DNA from: JAAYAY01 sp963674575
GTDB lineage: Bacteria; Planctomycetota; Planctomycetia; Pirellulales; Thermoguttaceae
Assembly: GCA_963674575.2 (NCBI GenBank)
Contig: CAXXQT010000009.1
Location: forward strand, 1,426,001-1,490,000
Reading direction: 5' to 3'
Length of the DNA stretch: 64,000 nucleotides
The translations under genes were made by a program, and so were the position numbers. The notes under the pieces were generated by a model. That model did no database searches. It had not been told where the DNA came from and saw nothing but the letters and a program-made list of their open reading frames with translations. Positions within the stretch are counted from its first letter, which is position 1. Every line of letters begins with the position of its first letter. Below are positions 19,001 through 28,200 of this stretch, one piece after another.

Positions 19001-19645
19001 CATGAGCCGACGGGCGTTCCACCCAAACAGGTCGTCAACTGCACCATGGCCCCAACCAAGCCCCATCTCGACGGCAAGCTCGACGACGCCGTCTGGCAGC
19101 GGACCAAGCCGGTCCAGCTTCGCGAGCCCCGACCCGATGCCCGCAACCACGACATGCCCGCGGCGGCGCCCGAGGAAGGGGCGCCCGTCACCACCGCACG
19201 GCTCGCCTACGACGACGGCTTTCTCTACATCGGCCTCCGCTGCCCCTGCGCTCGCGACGTCGACTACTCAGCCGTCCGCGGAACCCGACCACGGGACCCC
19301 GACTTGTCCGCCCGCGACCGCGTGGAGATCTTCTTCGACATCGACCGCGACTTCGCCACCTACTACGACCTGACGGTCGACCATCGCGGCTACGTAAGCG
19401 AGAGTTGCTGGGGCGATTCGACATGGAATCCCACGTGGTTCGTCGCCTCCGACGACGACCGCCAGTTCTGGACGGCCGAGATCGCCATCCCCCTGGACCA
19501 ACTGACGGGCGAATTTCCGACGAGCCGTAGCGTCTGGGCCCTTGGCCTGCGCCGCATCATCCCCGGCGTGGGCGCCGAAGCCTGGAGCAGCACGAGCGTG
19601 GATGCCGTCCGGCCTGAAGAATTCGGGTATCTCATCTTTGATTGA
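16100..19645 (+). CDS. Large exported mosaic: Ycf48-like, PIG-L-like and CBM9-like regions
   Basis: About 1181 aa with a signal peptide (residues about 15-36). Residues about 175-480 hold six propeller repeats of the Ycf48/BNR type (GWAVGDRGTIWRTANGG and variants). Residues about 483-680 resemble PIG-L deacetylases in spacing but lack the HPDDE zinc motif (VFAEEKS occupies its place), so the domain is probably inactive. A helical, TPR-like part follows near 790-850, and the last 200 residues match family 9 carbohydrate-binding modules (LDGKLDDAVWQ, FLYIGLRC, VEIFFDIDRD). The ATG at 16100 has GGAGG eight bases upstream. It looks like a cell-surface or periplasmic glycan-binding protein. Function is unknown. 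Confidence 0.7.
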   Translation: MTTRRRPASSRTSMRNHPAIVVVSLALILPFATQVEAQTGTNGQAPARSNSLAAALLSSKAKLKASRSTTPASTVPSATPAASEGLPYSHQPQAMQPPVANWPPAAPIRNQNMPASVGTGRRTVPELPSDTPFPSSVNRPGQLVQQTANRPSPLPAPMVAQNGSPAASSTLRDDARLNDVCFVDPQCGWAVGDRGTIWRTANGGAEWHLQASRVECSLHTVFFLDRQTGWAGGGYSHPFTHTGSGIVLMTTDGGRTWKSREQSLLPIVKKIRFFDADHGWAIGSSSAACPSGVYHSDSGGRSWNPVPGAKQPGWTSGDFLDPKTGALVAQTGSAAEVRSGAISASETPRFGLRGPQAVQLVPPHYGWLVGEGGLAMLTRDLGHTWQTPTSPIPAGAASHFDFHDLSVRNTKVWIVGAPGTRVFYTPDAGLSWQIFRTNHNAPLRAVHFADDQHGWAVGDFGTILATADGGQTWQRQRTGGTRAALLAVFAEEKSLPLELIAKLSGDEGYLSVAEIIGRSDPKQTPSDDVTSQDRAHEAMVALGGCGAEQAWRFPLKPHVLKLKADAVLDEWNRANDGRGAVHLEAYLVRQIRTYRPEVIVTRDASPTGDDSLGDLLNHAVMTAVRAAADPTTYTDQITQAGLEPWTVTRVFGTMPDGLSGTTSVSTAQLAARLGRSLADAASGPRGLIESEMSPPIDTLGFRILLDERPDQGGREDFFTGILLPPGGDARRLLTDPPPANLDQLRRMAQQRRHTQAILKQAGADSRVGQGMIAQTEELTRGLDDDMAASVLHHLGQNYFATGQWTMAQAMFERLANQYPNHPLARSAMQWLVQYYVSEEAAWRVHGGQRLKAQNTETRPVEPEKYAEGVIAASWEADQTGPFAVHQASAPSVDASRVEDRQQRASALGKTIERLLPDLYAEPSVRFPLAVSDRKRGYPTQAERYLMVLQRNASRDDWWACAQGERWMHEPTGVPPKQVVNCTMAPTKPHLDGKLDDAVWQRTKPVQLREPRPDARNHDMPAAAPEEGAPVTTARLAYDDGFLYIGLRCPCARDVDYSAVRGTRPRDPDLSARDRVEIFFDIDRDFATYYDLTVDHRGYVSESCWGDSTWNPTWFVASDDDRQFWTAEIAIPLDQLTGEFPTSRSVWALGLRRIIPGVGAEAWSSTSVDAVRPEEFGYLIFD

Positions 19646-19786
19646 GAGGCCCCCCGCGCAGAGAACGAAACGTCAGAGGCCGCCAGGTGAAGAGCGTCAA
19701 GAAGAACGTCGTTGACTCCCAGGTAGATCACCTGCCGAGGACGGACCGACTCACGTAGCCAGGCGTATACCAACAAGTCGACGTGT

Positions 19787-20002
19787 TCACCGCTTCTTGT
19801 GATACTGCTTCAACTGCCGCAAGGTCAGGTCGCCTTCAATCCACTCTTCGGTGAAACCGCAAGCACTGCATACAAGGCGAGTTATCGGAACCCTGCCTAC
19901 TCCACCAGGAACCGTGTTTCCTCGCAACACAGCAAGGTCCGGGTCAACGATCCGGAAGAGGTCGGTCGATTCGCACTTGGGGCAAGCACCGCTGGTTTTC
20001 AT
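19787..20002 (-). CDS. Small zinc-ribbon protein
   Basis: A 71-aa protein with two CxxC pairs, CPKC near residue 8 and CSAC near residue 46, separated by a short beta-rich stretch. This is a typical zinc-ribbon layout. The ATG at 20002 precedes the first CxxC by seven residues; the frame stays open 60 bases further but without homology-like content. It is convergent with the preceding gene and divergent from the alcohol dehydrogenase. Nothing else indicates its role. Confidence 0.65.
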   Translation of the reverse strand: MKTSGACPKCESTDLFRIVDPDLAVLRGNTVPGGVGRVPITRLVCSACGFTEEWIEGDLTLRQLKQYHKKR

Positions 20003-20219
20003 GGTGGACTCGTGTTCGTTCTCAATGAGGCAACACTTGCGATCAATTTTGCGAGGCAGCATATCAGCGCATGAAGCGGCCCGTCAATCTGTTGATTTTT
20101 CTTGCTCCGGTTGAGTGGATTGTCTCCATCTTTCTCCAAGGTGGTTAGCACGGGCGTTTTGGCCGCTGAGGAAAAAGCACGTTCTGAACTGCACTATCTC
20201 GCCCCATGTGGTGGCGCCG

Positions 20220-20247
20220 TTGTCAGTGACCCGTTTTGTGCTATCCT
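20220..20247 (+). promoter_or_regulatory. Candidate promoter of the alcohol dehydrogenase-kinase unit
   Basis: TTGTCA at 20220-20225 and TATCCT at 20242-20247 are 16 bases apart, about 130 bp before the start codon at 20380. Apart from this the 377-bp gap at 20003-20379 shows nothing. Confidence 0.4.
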
Positions 20248-20379
20248 GGTGGGGAGACATAGAATCGTCCAGGTGATCGGGCGCGGCAGCGACGTCTTGA
20301 TCGGCGACTCTTGCCTCCTTGCCGAATGTTCTGCGGGGACGGGATGATTGTCTGATTCGGCCCAGTCGGAGGAGGGAGC

Positions 20380-21548
20380 ATGGTCAGCCGAGAGTTAACC
20401 GGGTTGCGAAAGTTTGTGGCTCCGGAGATCACCTTCGGCACCGGAGCTCGCCATCTTGCGGGACGCTACGCGAAGAACCTCGGCGTCTCGCGCGCGCTGG
20501 TGGTAACCGACGGCGGGGTGCTGGCGGCCGGGTGGACCCGGGACGCGATTGCGAGCCTGGAGGAGTGCGAAGTCAACTATCATGTTTTCTCGGGGGTCTC
20601 TCCCAACCCGCGGGCCGAGGAAGTGGCGGAAGGGGCTCGCGTCTATGCAGAAACCCATTCGAATGGAATCGTGGCGGTCGGGGGGTGGCAGTCCTCTCGA
20701 CTGCGCGAAAGGCATCGGAATCCTCGCCTCCGGAGGGTGGCATATTCTGGATTTCGAAGGAGTGGACCAGGTCATGGCCCCCATTCCTCCCCTGATCTGC
20801 ATTCCGACCACGGGCGGGAGCTCGGCCGACGTCTCGCAATTCGCCATCATCACGAATACGCAGGCACGGGTGAAGTTCGCCATCATCAGCAAGGCCGTGG
20901 TTCCCGATGTTGCCTTGATCGACCCGGAGACCCTCCTGACGATGTCGCCTCGCCTGGGGGCGGCGACGGCGGTTGACGCCCTCGTTCACGCCATTGAAGC
21001 CTACGTGTCCAACGCCCATTCACTCATCACGGACGTCCATTCGCTGGAAGGCGTGCGGCTGATTACGGGAAATCTCTCCGAGATGATGAGCAGGCCGGAG
21101 GACATCGAGGTTCGTACGAAAATCATGTTGGGAAGTCTCGAAGCAGGGCTGGCGTTCTCGAATGCCAGCCTGGGCGCCACTCATGCCATGGCTCACAGTC
21201 TTGGCGGCCTTCTCGACCTGCCGCACGGTGAGTGCAACGCCATGCTGCTCAATCACGTCATTGCCTTCAACCATCCGGCGGCCGAAGTTCGCTATCAGGC
21301 GGTTGCCGAGGCCATGGGGCTGGACGTGGCGGGCATGGACCACCGGACAGCAAGGCAGAGCGATTTTCAGTGAAGTGGAGCGCCTTCGTTCGATCGTTGG
21401 GATTGAAGAGACGTTGGAGGATGTGGGAGTGTCACGCTCGGAAGTTCGCGATTTGGCACGCAACGCGATCAAGGACCCCTGTGTTATCACGAATCCTCGC
21501 CGGCCGAACCAGCGAGATATTGAGGTTATCTATGAGGAAGCGCTCTGA
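20380..21548 (+). pseudogene. Iron-containing alcohol dehydrogenase, two frameshifts
   Basis: The conceptual product (about 388 aa) belongs to the iron-dependent alcohol dehydrogenase family: a nucleotide-binding N-terminal half (LVVTDGGVLAAGW, then VAVGGGSPLDCAKG) and the metal-binding AHSLGGLLDLPHGECNA segment. The reading frame changes near 20680-20686, in a run of six G where five would restore VGGGSP, and again near 21355-21362. A strong GAGGAGGGAG precedes the ATG at 20380. Because all three pieces keep good codon structure, either recent decay or sequencing error is possible. The 3' end overlaps the histidine kinase start by 17 bp. Confidence 0.8.
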
Positions 21549-22383
21549 GGGCGGCGACGAATGGGAGTCGCAGTTCGAACGCATTATTGGGCTGGGTGAA
21601 CGCAGCTACCGAAAGAGCTACTATCCCGAACTGCAGCGCAAGCTGGCCGAACTCAAAAAGAAGAACGCCGAGTTGGAGGCCAAGAATGCGGAACTGGAGC
21701 AGTATGCCTATACCGTTTCTCACGATCTAAAAAGCCCCTTGATTACGATCCACGGGTTTCTCGGAATCCTGCTGGAGGCAAGGGACACCGGGGACTGGGA
21801 GGATTTCGATCACGCAGTTTCCAGAATCGCGGCGGCAACCAGCTCCATGTCCGCTCTCCTGGATGATCTCCTGGAACTCTCTCGAGTCGGCCGTTTGGTC
21901 AACTCGCCGGAAAGCGTTCCCTTCTCTGAAGTCGTCGAGGAGGCCTTGAAGCAGGTTGAAGGAGCCATTGCCGGTGCAGGGGCTATCGTCCACGTCGAAC
22001 CCGACTTGCCGATCGTGACCGGCGACAGGAATCGCCTCGTCGAAGTGGTCCAGAACCTGGTCGACAATGCGGTCCGGTATTCCACAAATCAGTCGCACCC
22101 AAACGTCTATATCGGCGGAAGGAGGGTTGGCAGGGAGGCGGTCTTCTTCGTGCGGGACGAGGGAATCGGCATCGATCGGCGCTATCACGAGCGTGTGTTT
22201 GAACTCTTTCGACGACTGGATCCCAAATGCCCGGGCACCGGTATCGGGCTGACTCTCGTGAAACGCATTGTAGAGGTCCACGGCGGACGCGTCTGGGTGG
22301 ATTCATTCGGGCTCGGCCGAGGTTCGACCTTCTGGTTCACTATTCCTGACCCAGCCGAACCCGACTCGCCGGCGAGCGAATAG
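21532..22383 (+). CDS. Sensor histidine kinase (soluble, coiled coil plus HisKA-HATPase)
   Basis: A 283-aa protein without transmembrane segments. Residues about 28-60 form a coiled coil (LAELKKKNAELEAKNAELEQ), followed by the phosphoacceptor box SHDLKSPL with His64 and a C-terminal ATPase domain with an N box (NLVDNAVRYS), DEGIGI and GTGIGLTLVKRIVEVHGG. It lacks a sensor domain of its own, so input probably comes from a partner or through the coiled coil. No response regulator is adjacent. The start at 21532 lies within the last codons of the alcohol dehydrogenase, with GAGG just upstream, so translation may be coupled to that frameshifted gene. Confidence 0.88.
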   Translation: MRKRSEGGDEWESQFERIIGLGERSYRKSYYPELQRKLAELKKKNAELEAKNAELEQYAYTVSHDLKSPLITIHGFLGILLEARDTGDWEDFDHAVSRIAAATSSMSALLDDLLELSRVGRLVNSPESVPFSEVVEEALKQVEGAIAGAGAIVHVEPDLPIVTGDRNRLVEVVQNLVDNAVRYSTNQSHPNVYIGGRRVGREAVFFVRDEGIGIDRRYHERVFELFRRLDPKCPGTGIGLTLVKRIVEVHGGRVWVDSFGLGRGSTFWFTIPDPAEPDSPASE

Positions 22384-22395
22384 GCGAGCGCATGC

Positions 22396-23576
22396 CGGTG
22401 TCTTCGATCATTCGTCCAATAGTCCGTGTAGTGGAAGCGTTGCCAGGGGCCGTAGGGATTCTCCGAATACCAGAAACCCAGGCTGCCGGTTCGGGTGTGC
22501 ATCCAGCGGTCATAGTAATCCCTGTCCGAGTCGGTCATTCCGTGGCCGGCGTAGGTGCCTCCGTTGACCATGATGTAGAGTTGCAAACCGGGGTTCCAGA
22601 CGACGGAGGGCAGCCAGGAGTACCAACCGAAGTAGTTGCCGTCGGCGCTCTTCTCGGGGAACTTGTGGACGCAGCCGCACTGGGTGATGTCCGGTGACCA
22701 GACCGGCTGGCCGTCTTCGTCGTGGCGGACGAAGTACTGCCACTGAGCACGGACGCCCAGCTTTTCCTTGTCGACCCGTGCCAGGAGCAACTTGTTCGAG
22801 TGGGCGCCCTCGGGCGAGTAGATGTAGAGCCAATCGTCGGAGGCGGCGGAATTGTCCCGGCCATGCTGTACGAAATCGACAAAGGAGAAGGGATAGGCCT
22901 CTTGCTCCTGGTGAGGCATGCCATGTTCTTCCAGGAAGAACATTTCCTCCGGTATGACTTCGTTGCGAGCGTCGTCTGACGGGCCGATCTTCCGCAGACC
23001 GCCGAGGCGGTCAACCCGGTGCCAGGTGGAACCGTTGTCGTCGGATTTCAGCAACTTGATTCCCCGGAACGGCCCGGACCACGAGGTGCGCGGAGTCTTG
23101 GAGATCACCGAGTAGATGACACCATCGACAGCTAGTGTCCTGAGTTGTTAATTCGCTGCATTTGTTCGGCTGCCCTTTTCCGAGCAAAAGCACGAAACTC
23201 GATTCAACGGACTTCTAACTCAGGACACTAGGATGCCGTAGCCGAACCAGCTTCCTTCGGTGCCGCTCAGGTCGGGATATTGGGGGATGTTCTGCCGCTG
23301 GAAATCGTCCGGCCCCCCGACGATTCGGTACAAGTGATTGTGGAAGCGGTGGCCGGCGCTCAGCCAGTCGCCATCGTCCATGGACGTGACTTGCGAGTCA
23401 TCCGCCGCCCAGGTGAGGCACCAGTTGTCGCCCCGTCCATCGGAGCGAAAGAGCGTGTCCTTGTGGAAAACAACTCCGGTGGGAGCCGGGCGATGGGCAG
23501 GGCTTGGCTCAGTCGCCTGACCCGTCGAGGCAATAGCCCACAGGAGAGTGGCGATCGACAACAGAATGGTTCGCAT
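22396..23576 (-). pseudogene. DUF4185-like exported protein, split by a MITE and 3'-truncated
   Basis: The reading frame starts at 23576 with a signal peptide (ILLSIATLLWAIASTGQA) and continues with DUF4185-type segments (FRSDGRGDNWCLTWAADDSQ, GSWFGYGI). A 94-bp element at 23135-23228 interrupts it. Deleting the element and one TA restores ATC CTA GCT GTC GAT GGT GTC in frame, after which homology-like sequence continues to YTDYWTNDRRHR near 22396. The usual C-terminal block of the family is then missing and the frame runs antisense into the histidine kinase. A propeller-fold glycan-related role is known only for relatives. Confidence 0.8.
23135..23228. mobile_element. 94-bp MITE with IS630/Tc1-like ends
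   Basis: Perfect 12-bp terminal inverted repeats GTGTCCTGAGTT are flanked on both sides by TA (23133-23134 and 23229-23230), the target duplication typical of the IS630/Tc1-mariner group. It encodes nothing and needs a transposase from elsewhere. It sits inside the DUF4185-like gene. Confidence 0.88.
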
Positions 23577-23619
23577 GCTGTGTTTCTCTCATGCACGAGA
23601 GCTTGGGAGGGCAAGCAGT

Positions 23620-23690
23620 GACCTCGCGTCCGAAACCTACAGCCTACAGTCTACAGTCTCCAGCCTTAACCCAGCATTTCGGGGAGTTGT
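23620..23690 (+). repeat. Family B dispersed repeat, copy B2
   Basis: GACCTCGCGTCCGAAACCTA, CAGCCTACAGTCTACAGTCT and CAGCATTTCGGGGAGT occur in the same order as in the copy at 32471. It lies in the 274-bp gap between the DUF4185-like gene and the efflux adaptor. Confidence 0.7.
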
Positions 23691-23850
23691 GTATGGAAGC
23701 GGCCCTAGAGGGCTTGGTATGATAGGGGGATGGCACGGCCCCGTCGTGCCCGCAATCCGTCTCCCTCGCATAAGGGGGAGGCAATCATCCTCCCCATCCC
23801 TTCCCTTATTTGTCCCCGGAGCAGGCGGAGAAAGTCCGCTCATCATATAT

Positions 23851-25245
23851 ATGACTGAGACGCCGCGATCCGAGACCCCTCCCCCAGAGCCGGAACAAGA
23901 CCTCTCCCCGTCGGAAGAGGTTGGCAGCCCTGAGCGCTCTGACGGCGGTTCGAAAAAGGCGCTTCCTCAGAAGTCGCTCCTGCTGGTCCTGTCCGTGTCG
24001 ATCACGACCTTCTTTTTTGGCGGACTGGTCTGCTACTGGGGGCTGAACGCAAGCGGGCTGCTGGTCGGCAAACCCGGTGCCGGCGATGGTTCGGGCGAGA
24101 AGGGAGCTTCTCCCGCTGCCCCGGGGAAACCTCAAGGCCCCCAGGCGATGCTCGTTCGCGTGGGCACGGTCCAGCGCGAGGCCATCATTCCCGTGAGAAC
24201 ACTGGTCGGCGATCTGATTGCCGTGCGCAAGGCGACGATCCCGAGCGAGGTGGCGGGCAAGGTGGTTGAACTGCCCGTCGACGAAGGCACGAGGGTCGTT
24301 GGCGGTGAGACCCTGCTGGCACGCATCGACGACACGTGGACGACTTTGGCAGAGGCGAAGATCGCGAGCCAGATCGCCGAGAAGGAAGCGTCTCTCGCGT
24401 TCGCGAAGGATGAACTCCGCCGCTACGAGAAGATGCTCGAGGACGATGCCATACCTGTGAGCGAGGCGGAGCAGGAGCGAACGCTCATCAAGGAGTTGGA
24501 AGCCGCACTGTCGCAGTTCAATGTGATGCTCAAGGAGGCCCAGGAGCGCAAGACGCGACTGGATATCATCGCGCCCTTTGACGGCAGCGTGGTGGCGAAG
24601 CATGCGGAGCTGGGTGAATACGTGCCGATCGGGAGCCAGATTGTCGACATTGTTTCCTCCGGCCGGATCGACGCCCGGATCATGGCGCCCGAGGAATCGT
24701 TGCCGTTGATCGAGGTCGGCAGCGAGTTGGATTTGGTTGTGGACTCTCTGGGATTGGAGCTTCGCGGCAAGGTGTTTTCGATCAACGCGCAGGGGTCGGT
24801 GGGCAGTCGCACCTTTCCGGTGCGTGTTGAATTGGACGACCAGGGCGGCAAGCTCATGCCGGGCATGGGGGTGAGCGTGTTCGTGCCGGTCATGCGTGAA
24901 TCGACCGAGCTGCTCGTTCCCAAAGACGCCGTGTTGACCAAGCCCGATGGTTCCATGATCTGGATTGTGGCGGGCAAAGGAGCCGAGAGCGGTGATGAAG
25001 CCGAGACGCTGGTAGCGCAGCCGATACCGGTTCGGGTCTTGTCACACACGCGAGTTGCGTACGCGATTTCCTGCGAGCGAGAAGTCGACCGCGACAAGGT
25101 TGTTCCCGGCGTGAAGGTCGTTACCGAAGGCTTGGAGCGCCTGATTCCCGGCGTGGCGGTGCGGGTCGATTCCGACACCGCGCCCCTGGCGCCGATTCCG
25201 GGGATGTATCGCACGGGACAACAAGTCGTAGAGCGTCCGGAATAG
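23851..25245 (+). CDS. RND efflux periplasmic adaptor (MFP/HlyD family)
   Basis: A 464-aa membrane fusion protein. It has an acidic, Pro-rich N-terminus, one transmembrane anchor near residues 42-62, a biotinyl-lipoyl-like half (PSEVAGKVVELPVDEGTRVV), a coiled-coil hairpin (about residues 170-235), the second lipoyl half (IIAPFDGSVVAKHAELGEYV) and beta-barrel parts. It links the inner-membrane pump to an outer-membrane channel. The ATG at 23851 lacks a recognisable ribosome-binding site. The pump gene follows after 6 bp. Confidence 0.9.
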   Translation: MTETPRSETPPPEPEQDLSPSEEVGSPERSDGGSKKALPQKSLLLVLSVSITTFFFGGLVCYWGLNASGLLVGKPGAGDGSGEKGASPAAPGKPQGPQAMLVRVGTVQREAIIPVRTLVGDLIAVRKATIPSEVAGKVVELPVDEGTRVVGGETLLARIDDTWTTLAEAKIASQIAEKEASLAFAKDELRRYEKMLEDDAIPVSEAEQERTLIKELEAALSQFNVMLKEAQERKTRLDIIAPFDGSVVAKHAELGEYVPIGSQIVDIVSSGRIDARIMAPEESLPLIEVGSELDLVVDSLGLELRGKVFSINAQGSVGSRTFPVRVELDDQGGKLMPGMGVSVFVPVMRESTELLVPKDAVLTKPDGSMIWIVAGKGAESGDEAETLVAQPIPVRVLSHTRVAYAISCEREVDRDKVVPGVKVVTEGLERLIPGVAVRVDSDTAPLAPIPGMYRTGQQVVERPE

Positions 25246-25251
25246 AGCACC

Positions 25252-28200
25252 ATGGATCCCATTCGATTTGCCATTCAGAACCCCGTCAAGACGACGGTCG
25301 GCGTAATTCTCATCCTGCTGTTCGGCATCATTGCGCTCGCCAGGATTCCCGTTCAATTAACGCCGGACGTGGATCGGCCCGTCATCACGATTCGCACGAA
25401 TTGGTCGGGGCGCAGCCCCGAAGAGATCGAGAAGTCGATCATTCTGGAGCAGGAGGAAAAGCTCAAGTCGGTTCAGGGCCTGTGGAAGATGACCTCGCAG
25501 GCGAGCTTGGGCAGGGCCAGCATCACGCTCGAATTCAATGTAGGGGCTCCCCCGCAACGAATCCTGCAAGAGGTGTCGAACAAGATCGACGAGGTTCCCG
25601 AGTATCCGGAGGACGTGGATCGGCCGATCATCGACATGGCCGACACGGCGGGCGACAACGCGATCGCCTACCTGCTGCTGCAGGCCGAGGATCCGGATTT
25701 CGAGGTCGCCACGTTCTATGACTACGCCGACCGCTATCTCAAGCCGAGCCTGGAACGGATCGAAGGCGTAGCGGAAATCGACATCAAGGGAGGCCGGGAG
25801 CACCAGGTGCAGGTTCGCTTCGACCCCAAGGCTCTGGCCCGGCGCAGCATCACCATCTCGGAGTTGAACTCCGCCCTCAGACTCGACAACGTGAACGCCA
25901 CGGCGGGCGACCTGGTGAACAGCCGGCAGGACGTGCGCTTTCGCGTCCTCGGCCAGTACGATTCGCTCCAGCCGCTCCGCGACACGATCATCAAGTACGA
26001 TTCCAGCGGCAGCCCCATTCGCGTTTCCGACGTGGCCCATGTGGAACTGGCCCTGGAGAAGACGGTCCACTTCGACCAGTGCAAGGGTCGCACGTCGATG
26101 ACGATCTTCGTCAAACGCAGGACCGGCAGCAATGTGCTCGACATCATCGAGCAGGTCCATCACGTGGTCGACGAAATGAACGCCGAAGGCGGCGTGCTGC
26201 AGAGTTTCAAGCACGATCGCCACGGGCTGCGCCTGCGGATGGCCTTCGACGACTCGCACTACATCTACAGCGCCATCGGCCTGGTTCGAGAAAACCTGTT
26301 GCTTGGCGGCGGCCTGGCCGTGTTGGTCCTCCTGCTCTTCCTCCGCAGCCTGCGTTCGACCCTGATCGTAGCCGTCTCGATCCCGATTTCCGTTATCGGC
26401 ACCTTTGTCGTCATGTGGTTCGCCGATCGCAACCTGAACGTGATCTCGCTGGCGGGATTGAGCTTCGCCGTGGGCATGGTGGTCGACAACGCGATCGTGG
26501 TGCTGGAGAACATCGACAGGCACTTGAAACTGGGGGCCTCCCCAGGGAAGGCGGCCTACGAAGGAACACGCGAGGTTTGGGGCGCAATCCTGGCCTCGAC
26601 GCTGACGACGATCGCCGTATTCGCGCCCGTGCTCACGATCCAGGACGAGGCGGGGCAACTGTTCTACGACATCGTTCTGGCCATCTGCGCCGCGGTGACG
26701 CTCTCCCTCGTGGTTTCGATCAGCGTCATTCCGACGGCCTCCGCGCTCTTCCTTCGCAAGCATGAGCACCGAGGCCCCGTTGCCCGGGCCTTCAGCAGCC
26801 TGTTCGGCCTGGCGCCCCTGTTCGCGTGGATTGGCGACCTTTGGGCTTCCGCAATCCACGTGCTGACCTTCCGAAGCGTTTCCAGCGCCTGGCTGCGGAT
26901 CTTGATCATCTCGGGCATCATCGTCGGTTCCGTGACGCTCAGTATGATGCTCATGCCGCCGGCCAGCTATCTGCCCAACGGCAACAAGAACTTCACCTTT
27001 TGCCGCATGTCGACGCCAGCCGGCTACTCCCTGATGCAGAACTTCCACGTGGGCCAGCGCATCGAACAGAAACTGAAGCCCTTCTGGAGCGCCGAAAACA
27101 CGGAGGAGGCGTCGAAGCACGGTCCGGTCGTTGATCAGCGAACCGGCAAGGAGTACACCAAGATCCCGGCTCTGAAGGAGTTCTTCTTCGTCGTGGCTCG
27201 CGGGAGCGTGTTCATGATCGGGATCAGCGACGATCCGGCGAACGTGGAACCGGTGACGGCCGTCTTCGGCAAGGCCTTCGACGTCATTCCCGCCAGCAAA
27301 GGCGTGACCTCCCAGGCGTCGATCTTCGGTCGCGGGGCCGGCAGTTCGAACGCGGTGATGATCGAGGTCAGCGGCAACGACTTGGTGCGGCTCAAGGACG
27401 CATGCACGCACCTGGAAACACGCCTGCAGGACGTGTTCTCCAAGTTCTCCGTTCGAACCTCGCCGCAGAACTTCAACGAATCGGGCCCGGAACTTCAACT
27501 GCAGATCAAGCAGGAAGTCGCCAAGCGGCTCAAGATCAACGTGAACGACCTGGCAGTCTCGGCCCGGTCGATGATCGACGGCTCGTTCGTCGGCGATTTC
27601 GATTTCGAGGGCGACAACATCGACCTCGTGCTGATTCGCGACCCGGCCTTGGAGATTTCGCCCGACGAGGTGCCGGAACTGCCAATCGCCGTTCAAGAGG
27701 GAGACGGCTCGGTGACCGTGGTTCCCATGGGCCAGATTGCCGATTTCCTCACGACGGAAGCTTCCCAGGAAATTCGCCGGGTGGAGCAGCAAAGGGCGAT
27801 TGCGATCACGGTGACGCCCCCGAAGGACGTGGCCCTGGAAGAAGCCCAGGCGACGATCATGGAGGTGGTTGCTCAGGCCCGAGCCGAAGGCAAAATGGGC
27901 AACGATATTTTTGTCTCCCTGTCGGGCAATGCCGATCGCCTCTCGCAGGTTCGCGCGTCGCTGATGGGAAAATGGACGGGATGGAATTGGGCGTCGGTGG
28001 GGAGCGTGGCCTTGAGCCGCTTCTTCCTGGCCCTGGTCATCACCTACCTGCTGATGGCCGCCCTGTTCGAAAACTTCCTCTACCCGCTGGTGATCATGTT
28101 CACCGTGCCCATGGCCACCGTGGGCGGCTTCATCGGCCTGTGGCTCGTCCATCGCCAGGACCCGACCCAGCAGCTCGACGTGTTGACCATGCTGGGATTC

